In this document: piece by piece, positions 56,567 through 64,000 of the stretch
Position numbering within the stretch: position 1 is the stretch's first letter
Layout: each line of letters begins with the position of its first letter
NCBI RefSeq assembly: GCF_014164585.1
Contig: NZ_JACJFM010000019.1
Coordinates: 33,411-97,410 of the forward strand
Reading direction: 5' to 3'
DNA: 64,000 nt
Origin: Oceanospirillum sediminis
GTDB taxonomy: Bacteria; Pseudomonadota; Gammaproteobacteria; Pseudomonadales; Halomonadaceae
The notes under the pieces: generated by a model
The model's input: the letters and a program-made list of their open reading frames with translations, nothing else
Told to the model about the DNA's origin: nothing
Databases searched by the model: none
Made by a program: the position numbers and the translations under genes

Positions 56567-56750
56567 TCCCTCCACTCAGCACAGTTAGTGTACTGATACT
56601 CTTATCCGTAGCCCACTGTTATTTCATCTGACAGGTGATATGTTTTTCTGAGATCCGGTATCTGTATGAGCTGTTACAGGCTGGATGCTAATGAGATCGT
56701 CGGTGTAGCCGTAGTCAGGTCAGGTCTGTCAAATTATACGAAGCAAGAGC

Positions 56751-56915
56751 ATGATAAGGTTGCTTCAATTCCCTGGAATACTATGGTTATTTGGTGTGCT
56801 GGATAGTTATTCTGCATTAGCCGGCAATGATGCTCAGCAGAAAAACTTTCATCACACGCATATTGCGGTGCAGGAAGAATACTCTCGTATAAATGCGGTG
56901 GAGAAACAACGCTGA
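56751..56915 (+). CDS. Possible small secreted protein upstream of the chemoreceptor gene
   Basis: 54 codons. MIRLLQFPGILWLFGVLDSY then SALA|GNDAQQ reads as a signal peptide with an Ala-x-Ala-like cleavage site (SALA), leaving a mature hydrophilic peptide of about 30 residues. The SD is weak (AAGCAAGAG). It could equally be the remnant of a longer exported protein. No family recognised. Confidence 0.4.
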   Translation: MIRLLQFPGILWLFGVLDSYSALAGNDAQQKNFHHTHIAVQEEYSRINAVEKQR

Positions 56916-57198
56916 ATTGTTACTCTAGTGACTGATGATGACGGTATTTGTCTTTTATTTTTGAGTTAGCACAATGTCTGTACAAAGCGCTGCTTAAGGT
57001 TACATTTTTCACACAGCATATTGCTAGTGGGCCCTTACCTGGCGTGATAGTTTTCCTTGTTATTAGTCTGGTGTGCCATCACATCATAATGTCAGGGCCG
57101 GAGACAAAGCCCTGGTTTTACTGCAGGATGCCTTTTCAGATTGAATTGACAGGACTGTTCAGCACTGCACATACCCTGAACAGTTATATGGAATCACT

Positions 57199-58827
57199 AT
57201 GAATCTTCAGAATATTACAGTAAAGGCCCGCCTTTATTTGCTTATCTTACTGGCTGTACTAGCCATGTTTATTATTCAGATTGTTGGTCTTCAGCAACAA
57301 AAAGAGGAGCTTTATGAAGGTTCCCGGCAGAATGTTAAATCCCTGGTTGATGCGGCTTACACTCTGGTTGAGGGCTATGCTCGTCAGGCTGCTTCAGGTG
57401 AGTTGAGTGATGAAGAGGCCAGAAAGCGGGCGAAAGCAGCCCTTGAATCTATGCGTTATGCCGATGGAGAATACTTTTTTGTACTGAGTTTTGACACTGT
57501 GATAGTCGCCCATGGTGCTAAACCTCATCTTGCTGGTAAAAGCTTTGCAAATTTTCGTAATGAACAAGGCCGCTATGTGCTGAGAGACATGGCTAGCCTG
57601 GGCAAACAGGGGAAAAGTGACGGCTATTTTGCTTATCAATGGCCAAAAGCCGGGTTTAATGAGCCGAAAGATAAGATCTCCTATGCCAGAGTATTCAGGG
57701 ACTGGCAGTGGGTGATTGGCTCAGGCGAGTATGTCTTTGAAATCGAAGATATTTTCATGGAGCAATTAATAGCGGCCATGATTCAGTTGCTGGTTACTCT
57801 GGCAGTGCTGATTGCGGTATCTGTTGCCATTACTCGTTCAATTATCCAGCCAATGGATAAGGTTAAGCGAGTTATGAAACAGGTTGCCGATGGTGATCTG
57901 AGGGTTCGTATTGCTCTGAAGGGTAAAGATGAATTGAGCGATATGTCTCGCTCAATTGACAGTACATTACAGGTTTTTCAGGATCTTGTTTTTCTGTTGA
58001 CCAGCTCGGCCAATCAGCTTCAGGGCGCTGCAGAAGAGCTAGCGGCGACAGCAGAACAGACCAGTCAGGGTATCAGACGTCAAACAGAAGAGACGGAATT
58101 GCTGTCGACGGCAATGAATGAGATGTCAGCGACGGTGCTGGAAGTCGCTCAGCATGCTCTTGCCAGCGCTGAAGCAACCAATGCGGCAGATGAAGAAGCT
58201 GATGAAGGGAATCATGAAGTTGAGGATACAGTTAATAAGATCACTCATTTAAGTCATGAGGTCGAAGAAGCGTCCAGAGTTATACAGACACTGGAAAATG
58301 ATACGGTGCAGATTGGTGCTGTCTTGCAGGTTATTCAGGAAATTTCAGAGCAAACTAACCTGCTTGCACTGAATGCCGCTATTGAAGCTGCAAGAGCGGG
58401 TGAATCTGGACGAGGCTTTGCAGTGGTTGCTGATGAAGTGCGTAATCTGGCGCAGAGAACTCAGGATTCAACCCAGGAAATTCATAGTATGAATGAGCGT
58501 CTGCGTTCCGGGTCACGTAATGCTGTTGAAGTGATGGAGCGAAGCCGAAAATGGGCTGAGGACAGTGTTCAGGCTGCGATTCATGCAGGTGAAGAGTTGA
58601 AGCTGATTGTTGATCAGATGCAGCAAATTCGTGATATGAGTGCTCAGGTTGCTACGGCAACGGAAGAACAGAGTGCTGTTGCAGAAGAAATGAATCGCAA
58701 TCTGATTAATATTGTCAATGTGTCAGAGGAGACCCGTTCAGGTTCTGATCAGGTTGCTGTCAGCAGTGAGGAATTGTCACAACTGGCTGTTCAGTTACAG
58801 CAGAATGTAGCACGTTTTCAATGTTAG
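57199..58827 (+). CDS. Methyl-accepting chemotaxis protein with single Cache sensor
   Basis: 542 residues: membrane helix about 11-28, a periplasmic Cache-type domain (about 30-190: [57 protein letters not shown]), membrane helix about 192-212, HAMP ([20 protein letters not shown]) and a signalling domain whose tip is [20 protein letters not shown] followed by [18 protein letters not shown]. Transmits ligand binding to CheA/CheW and flagellar direction. Cache domains of this type often bind small carboxylates; the ligand is unknown. Adjacent to an orphan TAXI binding protein. Confidence 0.96.
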   Translation: MNLQNITVKARLYLLILLAVLAMFIIQIVGLQQQKEELYEGSRQNVKSLVDAAYTLVEGYARQAASGELSDEEARKRAKAALESMRYADGEYFFVLSFDTVIVAHGAKPHLAGKSFANFRNEQGRYVLRDMASLGKQGKSDGYFAYQWPKAGFNEPKDKISYARVFRDWQWVIGSGEYVFEIEDIFMEQLIAAMIQLLVTLAVLIAVSVAITRSIIQPMDKVKRVMKQVADGDLRVRIALKGKDELSDMSRSIDSTLQVFQDLVFLLTSSANQLQGAAEELAATAEQTSQGIRRQTEETELLSTAMNEMSATVLEVAQHALASAEATNAADEEADEGNHEVEDTVNKITHLSHEVEEASRVIQTLENDTVQIGAVLQVIQEISEQTNLLALNAAIEAARAGESGRGFAVVADEVRNLAQRTQDSTQEIHSMNERLRSGSRNAVEVMERSRKWAEDSVQAAIHAGEELKLIVDQMQQIRDMSAQVATATEEQSAVAEEMNRNLINIVNVSEETRSGSDQVAVSSEELSQLAVQLQQNVARFQC

Positions 58828-59023
58828 TCTTTCCTGGCTGGTATTGTTCCGATCTTGTTTAGACGTCAGTTCAGCACATCCTTACAGGTATTAATATGCT
58901 GCAGGGTGTGCTGCTCTTGTTTGTTGAAAATAAAGCGATGTTAGTTTGCAACAATGGCCTGATGGAAACCTGCTATCAATGCCGATACACTCCAAGGGTT
59001 GTTTCTGACTACAGGATAACCTG

Positions 59024-62000
59024 ATGCCGTCTTTTAATGAGCTGTCTTCATTACTGTATCACCTGGTTCTTGTTTCTGCCGGAGTTATGTTTCTGGCTGG
59101 CATACAGATGGGGGTGATCGCTCTTTTTACTCGCCAGAAAGCTTTGTACCTGTCTTTCGCGACTCTGGCTTTAGCCGTTGCAGGCTACCAGATGAGTAAT
59201 TATTCTCTGCATCAGGCCGTTAATCTGTCAGAGGCTCTTCAGGCTTTACAGTGGCAGACAACATTTTCTATCCTGTTTTTCCCTTCAATATTTGTACTGA
59301 TTGCTCTCTACTCCGGACAGAAAAAAATCCGCCTCTGGTTCAGCGTGGTATGTGTCATCAGTTTGTGTTTTTTACTGTTGAATTTACTTTCAGAGGCCTC
59401 TCTTCGATTTCATGATGCTGATACTGTGTCCTTTCTGTCATCAGAGGGTCAATCTGGTGTTTATGCTTTAAAAGGGCAGTACAGTCTTGCCGGGCAATTA
59501 TTCCAGTTATTCAGTGCTGTTATGGTGTTGTGGCTAATTTTTCGTTCTGCTCTGCTTTTCCAGCGAGGCAGAAAGTTAGCAGGCTGCTTACTGGGAGTGT
59601 ATTTTTTACTGCAAGGACTGACCCTGCTCTATGGGCATCATCTGATTGAGGGTATCGTTCAGGATGCTTATCTGAATGGGTTTGCATTTTCATTGCTGGT
59701 ATTGCTGATTACAGTCAGTATGGCATGGGATTTTCAGTTACATGATCGCCTGTTAACGTTCAGAACCCAGGCCCTGCTTAAGGAAACTGAAGAAAGAAAA
59801 AAAGCGGAAGATCTTAATCAGAAATGGGCTCAGGTCGTTCATCAGACTCCTGAGCCTATTATTATTCTGAAACCGGACGGGGAGATTATTCGTTCCAATC
59901 AAAGTAGTCGTGATTTCTGGAAACAGGATCTGACTGGAGTGCAGGGGCGTGCACTATTACAGCTTTTTAAGCTGGATATTGATGAGATAGATCAGGCCTT
60001 TTGCTGTTCAGAAGCCGATGATATCAAGCGTGAACGGGTAATTCCTCTGTCGAAAGGGCAAAAGCTCGGTGAGTTGATAGTACAGTCTGAAGCCTGGGTC
60101 CGGTTCAGCCTTTATCCGGTGCGGGATGATAGAAATATTGTTACTGAACTGGTGATCTCACATACTGATGTTTCTGAACAGGAATATAGTCGTCGAGCGA
60201 TTGAAACCATTGCTGCAGGCGTGTCTTCTGCTTCGGGGAAAAACTTTTTTGATAGCCTGGTGCTTCATCTGGCCCGACTTTTTGAGGCTGAATATGCCTT
60301 TATCGCATTGGTTGATCAGAATAAAACCGGAGAAGGGACTGGTAGAAGTGTGACCACTCTGGCGTTATCAGCGTTTAATCACATCGCAGAGAATATTACC
60401 TATTCTCTTAATGGTACACCTTGTGATGATGTTCTGGGACAGGAAATATGTTCATACAGTAGTGGGGTACAGGCACTGTTTCCAGATGATATTCTGCTGC
60501 AGGAGATGGGGGTTGAAGGCTATATCGGCGCGCCTGTTTTTGCTCCGGATGGCCAGACATTAGGTGTTATGGTGGTTCTGTCAGTCAGGCCCATTGAGAA
60601 AATCGATCAGGTTACCAGCATTCTGGAAATATTTGCAGCCAGAGCCGGGGCGGAAATACAGCGCCTGGATGCGGAAGAACGTATGAAGCGTATGGCTTAT
60701 GAAGACTATCTGACACGACTACCCAACCGGGCCAGAATGCATGAGCAACTGCATACCCTGCTGGAAGATAGTCGTCTGGCTGAATCCCAGTCAATCATGA
60801 TGCTGATTGATCTTGATCACTTCAAAACAATTAATGATGCACTGGGCCATGACGTTGGTGATGAAATTATAAGGAAAACCGGGGATCGCTTACGTGAGCG
60901 TTTAAGCCAGGAGTTGTTCATTTCTCGTGTGGGGGGGGATGAGTTTGTGGTTATTGCTCCATCCCGCATGGCTGAAACCCCGGATGAAACTTTACTCCGG
61001 GCCCGAGTGCTGGCGGGTGAGATACTTGAACTATTGATGCAGCCTTTCCAGGTAGGAGAAAGGATACTGAATATCGGCGGTAGTATCGGTGTAGTGTTAT
61101 TTCCGGAGGTATGCAGTACAGCCCATGAGACTCATCAGGCGGCAACTGAGCTGGATCTGTTGCGTTTTGCTGACATCGCTTTGTATCAGGCTAAAAATGC
61201 TGGCAGGAACAACTCGGTAATCTATGAAGCTGGTCTGCAAAGGCTCGTTAATGAAAGGCTGGAAATTGAGCGAGGGCTCAGAGTTGCTCTGGATGAAGAC
61301 CAGTTTGTTCTATATATACAGCCTCAGGTAGATCATATGAATCATCTGACAGGGGGGGAAATCCTGATTCGCTGGCTGCATCCGGATAAGGGTATGATCC
61401 CTCCTTTTAATTTTATCCCTGTCGCTGAAGAGACCGGATTAATTCTGCGTCTGGGTTACTGGATTATTGAGCATACGTTTGCCTGCATTGCTCAGTGGCA
61501 CGCAGAAGGACAGTCTGTACCCGGACAGATTTCAATTAATATTTCGGCCTGGCAGTTTGCCCAGTCAGACTTTACTGATCAGCTTCATATCTTGTTAGAT
61601 GAGTACAGAATTAATCCGAAGCATATCACGCTTGAAATCACAGAAACTGCATTGTTATCTGATATTGGAGATACAAAGCTGAAACTGGCTCTGCTTCGGA
61701 AAACAGGGTTCCGTATTTCCCTTGATGATTTTGGTACAGGTTACTCATCTCTGGCGTACCTCAAAGATCTGCCGCTGGATGAACTTAAGATTGATAAGGC
61801 ATTTGTTGATGAAATTCGCCCGGGAGAGCGTCAGCCCCTGATCGAGTCTATGATCTCTATTGGCCGTCATATGAATCTGGATGTGCTGGCGGAAGGCGTC
61901 GAAACAGAGAAGCAAAAGCAACAACTGGTTCAGATGGGATGTCAGAATTTTCAGGGGTATCTGTTTTCAAGGCCTATGGCAATGTCAGATTTTCCTGAAT

Positions 62001-62056
62001 GGCTGAAAGCTCATATGGATATGCTGCCCGATCCTGGGCACGACTACTGTATATAG
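59024..62056 (+). CDS. Seven-helix/PAS/GAF/GGDEF/EAL cyclic-di-GMP enzyme
   Basis: 1010 residues. N-terminal membrane sensor of about seven helices (1-240), coiled-coil linker, PAS (about 265-385, HQTPEPIIILKPDGEIIRSN), GAF-like (390-545), GGDEF (555-720) with RVGGDEF (GGDEF at 637-641) and EAL (735-990). The EAL motif itself reads E779-I-L (GGEILIRW), but the other phosphodiesterase residues are present: NISAWQF, EITETAL, LDDFGTGYSS, LKIDKAF and AEGVET. Both activities are therefore plausible. Two G-runs (8 G at 60931, 7 G at 61352) sit in the motifs. SD AGGA 7 nt before ATG. Monocistronic. Confidence 0.94.
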   Translation: MPSFNELSSLLYHLVLVSAGVMFLAGIQMGVIALFTRQKALYLSFATLALAVAGYQMSNYSLHQAVNLSEALQALQWQTTFSILFFPSIFVLIALYSGQKKIRLWFSVVCVISLCFLLLNLLSEASLRFHDADTVSFLSSEGQSGVYALKGQYSLAGQLFQLFSAVMVLWLIFRSALLFQRGRKLAGCLLGVYFLLQGLTLLYGHHLIEGIVQDAYLNGFAFSLLVLLITVSMAWDFQLHDRLLTFRTQALLKETEERKKAEDLNQKWAQVVHQTPEPIIILKPDGEIIRSNQSSRDFWKQDLTGVQGRALLQLFKLDIDEIDQAFCCSEADDIKRERVIPLSKGQKLGELIVQSEAWVRFSLYPVRDDRNIVTELVISHTDVSEQEYSRRAIETIAAGVSSASGKNFFDSLVLHLARLFEAEYAFIALVDQNKTGEGTGRSVTTLALSAFNHIAENITYSLNGTPCDDVLGQEICSYSSGVQALFPDDILLQEMGVEGYIGAPVFAPDGQTLGVMVVLSVRPIEKIDQVTSILEIFAARAGAEIQRLDAEERMKRMAYEDYLTRLPNRARMHEQLHTLLEDSRLAESQSIMMLIDLDHFKTINDALGHDVGDEIIRKTGDRLRERLSQELFISRVGGDEFVVIAPSRMAETPDETLLRARVLAGEILELLMQPFQVGERILNIGGSIGVVLFPEVCSTAHETHQAATELDLLRFADIALYQAKNAGRNNSVIYEAGLQRLVNERLEIERGLRVALDEDQFVLYIQPQVDHMNHLTGGEILIRWLHPDKGMIPPFNFIPVAEETGLILRLGYWIIEHTFACIAQWHAEGQSVPGQISINISAWQFAQSDFTDQLHILLDEYRINPKHITLEITETALLSDIGDTKLKLALLRKTGFRISLDDFGTGYSSLAYLKDLPLDELKIDKAFVDEIRPGERQPLIESMISIGRHMNLDVLAEGVETEKQKQQLVQMGCQNFQGYLFSRPMAMSDFPEWLKAHMDMLPDPGHDYCI

Positions 62057-62402
62057 AGCTGCAGATTGTCTCATTTTATAAACCCGGAGGGTTATACTGA
62101 GTATTCAGGGGGAGCTGGATATTTGTTGATTATTTATACTTTGCCTGGCGCACAGCACGTTCTTATCTGAGTTGAGCCTGCAAGGCATCAGTTTATAATG
62201 TCCCTCCTGTTGTTTATGTCTGCATCATCCTCATTTTCTGTTGCTGTTCTTATATGAGCATAACGGAATATTTGTCCGGCCTTTCTTTAAATATTACTTT
62301 CTGTCTCTGCTCTGTTATCTGAAATTAACCAGCGGTCTGCTATAATGGCGCTTAATTTCAATACTCTTCATTTTGCTCTTAAAGCTTTTCACAGGCAGGT
62401 TC
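62057..62402 (+). other. 346-base gap before serB
   Basis: No gene seen. A/T-rich; contains a short AACCC/GGGTT hairpin near 62082 without a T-tail and the serB promoter at 62319-62345. Confidence 0.55.
62319..62345 (+). promoter_or_regulatory. Likely serB promoter
   Basis: A consensus -10 TATAAT at 62341-62346 preceded, about 17 bp upstream, by CTGAAA as a weak -35. The predicted start of transcription is about 50 bases before the serB ATG. Confidence 0.55.
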
Positions 62403-63614
62403 ATGAAAGAAATCATCCTGATCAATATATCCGGCGAAGACAAACCGGGACTGACGTCGTCAATCACTGAAATTCTGGCGGGTTATGGTGTTAATATTCT
62501 GGATATTGGCCAGGCAGTTATCCATGACACTCTTTCTTTAGGTTTTCTTATTCATATTCCGGAAGAAGCTGAATCCTCCCCTGTCCTGAGGGATGTTCTG
62601 TTTAAAGCTCATGAACTGGGAGTAAATATCCGCTTTACTCCTGTCACTGAAGACAGCTATGAAAATTGGGTCGAAGGTCAGGGGAAAAAGAGATATATCG
62701 TTACGCTTCTGGCACGCCAGATTACAGCTGAACATATTGCTCGGGTTACCGGCGTGGTGGCTGGTAATAGTCTGAACATTGATCGGATTAACCGTCTCTC
62801 TGGACGAATCCCAATGCGCCAGCTTTCTGAGCAGAGTCGCTCATGTGTCGAATTTTCTGTACGTGGGGATCCGGAAAACCCTGCTTTAATCCGGGAGCAG
62901 TTTCTGAGCCTGGCCAACGAACTGGGAGTGGATATTTCATTTCAGGAGGACGATGTTTTTCGTCGCAATCGCCGTCTGGTGGTGTTTGATATGGATTCAA
63001 CACTGATTGAAGCGGAAGTGATTGATGAACTGGCAAAAGCTGCTGGAGTGGGTGAGCAGGTTTCAGAGATTACAGAAAGTGCGATGCGAGGGGAAATTGA
63101 TTTTACGGAAAGCTTCAAGCGCCGTGTTGCTTTGCTGAAAGGACTGGATGAATCTGTTCTTAGTGAGATTGCAGAAAATTTACCGGTTACAGAAGGTGCT
63201 GAGAAACTGGTATCCACATTGAATGCTCTGGGATATACAACGGCAATTTTATCAGGCGGCTTCAATTATTTCGGACAATATCTGCAGAAAAAACTAGGTA
63301 TTGACTATGTGCACGCCAATGAGCTGGAAATTATTGACGGTAAAGTGACTGGCAATGTGACTGGAATTGTTGTTGATGGTGAGCGGAAAAAAGAACTGTT
63401 GAAGCAGATTGCTGAACAGGAAGGTGTGCGTTTGGAACAGACTATCGCGGTGGGTGATGGCGCTAACGATTTACCTATGTTAGGGACTGCAGGGTTAGGA
63501 ATTGCTTTCCGTGCCAAGCCTATTGTAAAGGAAAGTGCAGAGCACTCTTTGTCGACTCTTGGGCTGGATGCTATTTTATATCTGATAGGATACAGTGATC
63601 GAGATCTGGACTAG
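62403..63614 (+). CDS. serB: Phosphoserine phosphatase with ACT domains
   Basis: Last step of serine synthesis. 403 residues: two ACT-like domains (1-~80, IILINISGEDKPGLTSSITEIL; ~95-175, YIVTLLARQITAEHIARVTGV) and a HAD phosphatase domain from about 195 with VVFDMDSTLIEAEVIDELA (nucleophile DxDST), ILSGGFNYF and VGDGANDLPML. The tandem-ACT form occurs in marine and pseudomonad-type bacteria. I chose ATG 62403, which aligns with the family start; an in-frame ATG at 62373 adds ten residues. Directly upstream of an rRNA operon. Confidence 0.97.
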   Translation: MKEIILINISGEDKPGLTSSITEILAGYGVNILDIGQAVIHDTLSLGFLIHIPEEAESSPVLRDVLFKAHELGVNIRFTPVTEDSYENWVEGQGKKRYIVTLLARQITAEHIARVTGVVAGNSLNIDRINRLSGRIPMRQLSEQSRSCVEFSVRGDPENPALIREQFLSLANELGVDISFQEDDVFRRNRRLVVFDMDSTLIEAEVIDELAKAAGVGEQVSEITESAMRGEIDFTESFKRRVALLKGLDESVLSEIAENLPVTEGAEKLVSTLNALGYTTAILSGGFNYFGQYLQKKLGIDYVHANELEIIDGKVTGNVTGIVVDGERKKELLKQIAEQEGVRLEQTIAVGDGANDLPMLGTAGLGIAFRAKPIVKESAEHSLSTLGLDAILYLIGYSDRDLD

Positions 63615-63646
63615 TTAGTAATTAATAGTCCGGTCCGTGATCCCTG

Positions 63647-63681
63647 AACCCCATTTATACATCAGATGTATAAATGGGGTT
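63647..63681 (+). terminator. Terminator-like palindrome after serB
   Basis: A perfect 17-bp inverted repeat AACCCCATTTATACATC/GATGTATAAATGGGGTT around a single A (effective loop a few nt). The following T-run is weak (GTTACTT). Confidence 0.75.
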
Positions 63682-63758
63682 GTTACTTCATGACTCATGG
63701 CGATGAAAAAATAAAAGCTTTATTTTGTAAAATAATAGTTGCGCTCTGGCTTTTGCTC

Positions 63759-63766
63759 TGTATAAT
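63759..63766 (+). promoter_or_regulatory. Upstream rRNA promoter (P1)
   Basis: A -10 TATAAT at 63761-63766 and a -35 TTGCGC at 63739-63744 with a 16-bp spacer; A/T-rich UP-like sequence (63700-63738) precedes it, and the discriminator TCGCTC is GC-rich, as in rrn P1 promoters. Confidence 0.7.
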
Positions 63767-63843
63767 TCGCTCTCGTTGTCAGGCAATAAGAGCCAGGCAG
63801 CTAAGTTAACATAATGATTTGAAAAATAATTTTCAATTAATTG

Positions 63844-63871
63844 TTGACTCTGAGGTCTGCTTCTGTAGAAT
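63844..63871 (+). promoter_or_regulatory. Second rRNA promoter (P2)
   Basis: A -35 TTGACT (63844-63849) and a -10 TAGAAT (63866-63871) with a 16-bp spacer, preceded by an A/T-rich UP-type stretch (63810-63843) and followed by GC-rich ACGCAGCC. Confidence 0.8.
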
Positions 63872-64000
63872 ACGCAGCCTCGGTTGAGCGAGACGAGTTC
63901 ATCGCTTAACCTGCTCTTTAAAAATTCAGTCAGATAATTCGTGTGGGCGCTTGCTGTGATGATTTGTGAAAAGTCACAAGATTATCAGAGTAAGCAACCC
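63872..64000 (+). other. Start of an rRNA operon leader transcript (16S gene beyond window)
   Basis: From the P2 start to the window end the sequence is a 16S rRNA leader: boxB/boxA, then a stretch including GTGTGGGCGCTTGCTG and ACAAGATTATCAGAGTAAGC, close to leader sequences in related bacteria. The mature 16S rRNA has not begun by base 64000. Confidence 0.8.
63882..63920 (+). promoter_or_regulatory. rRNA leader boxB-like hairpin and boxA
   Basis: GGTTGAGCGA (63882-63891)/TCGCTTAACC (63902-63911) forms a hairpin with one G-U pair, followed directly by TGCTCTTTA (63912-63920), the boxA antitermination site bound by NusB-S10. The order boxB-boxA, two tandem promoters and the following GTGTGGGCGCTT are standard for the leader of a gammaproteobacterial 16S-23S-5S operon. 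Confidence 0.88.

Noticed and set aside
56948..57202. 84-codon TTG frame ending in an ATGA overlap with the chemoreceptor start
   Set aside because: The overlap suggested coupling, but there is no SD, the start is TTG, and the composition is random-looking.
58872..58913. CAGCACA/TGTGCTG inverted repeat after the chemoreceptor gene as terminator
   Set aside because: A 7-bp stem with a 28-nt loop and no T-run; too weak.
1..64000. CRISPR array, prophage, insertion sequence, integron
   Set aside because: No regularly spaced repeats, transposase, integrase or phage structural genes were seen anywhere in the window.

Overview
The window is chromosomal DNA of a Gram-negative gammaproteobacterium, most likely a marine Oceanospirillales-type organism (Oceanospirillaceae or Endozoicomonadaceae-like; I cannot settle the genus by eye). 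The evidence is the gene order alaS-lysC-csrA-tRNA-Ser-tRNA-Arg, the rpsU-dnaG-rpoD macromolecular synthesis operon divergent from tsaD, the Rsd/AlgQ-DsbB neighbourhood, an Na+-pumping oxaloacetate decarboxylase (oadGAB), FlgP/FlgT flagellar-ring proteins, TAXI-type TRAP transport genes, and a gammaproteobacterial rRNA leader at the right end. I see no prophage, transposase, integrase or CRISPR array. LAYOUT. 1-5.3 kb: 3' part of alaS, lysC, csrA with a structured leader, then a tandemly duplicated tRNA cassette (Ser-Arg-Arg, twice). 5.3-10.2 kb: dusC, then oadGAB behind a strongly structured leader. 10.3-13.0 kb: a three-gene, ATGA-coupled operon made of a MotA/ExbB-like channel protein with a coiled-coil tail, a MotB/OmpA-like peptidoglycan anchor, and a small His/Cys-motif protein of unknown function. 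The first two resemble ZorA/ZorB of Zorya defence; the third matches no Zorya effector I know, and this is the best candidate for an undescribed system. 13.2-21.9 kb: a PAS-GGDEF cyclase, rpoD, dnaG, rpsU, tsaD, folB-folK and cca. 22.0-24.2 kb: a small lipoprotein, flgP and flgT, followed by a hairpin-rich region that may be an sRNA. 24.5-35.5 kb: a ybeL-like gene, ald, ilvD, a WD40-like lipoprotein coupled to rsd, dsbB, a FliL-like gene, gshA and tex. 35.9-38.2 kb: a yjfL-ygiB-ygiC operon. 38.3-62.1 kb: a sensory and transport region with an NMT1-like/histidine kinase fusion, an orphan solute-binding protein, a giant AraC regulator fused to a TPR/STAND-like region, a response regulator with a kinase-like but catalytically empty C-terminus, two paralogous 72-75-residue unknown proteins, a secreted protein with three EPAxxSxEAxL repeats, a universal stress protein, a TRAP-TAXI permease and its binding protein, a divergent histidine kinase next to a second TAXI protein, a Cache chemoreceptor and a GGDEF-EAL protein. 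62.4-64 kb: serB, then promoters, boxB-like hairpin and boxA of an rRNA operon whose 16S gene starts beyond the window. HOW THE GENES FIT TOGETHER. The left two thirds are mostly housekeeping: translation, replication and transcription initiation, folate, amino acids, glutathione, disulfide formation. Sodium energetics and motility recur (oadGAB, FlgP/FlgT, FliL-like). The right third looks like a nutrient-sensing module in which periplasmic binding proteins are paired with kinases, a chemoreceptor and cyclic-di-GMP enzymes. All start choices, domain limits and promoters below were read by eye; no search was run.
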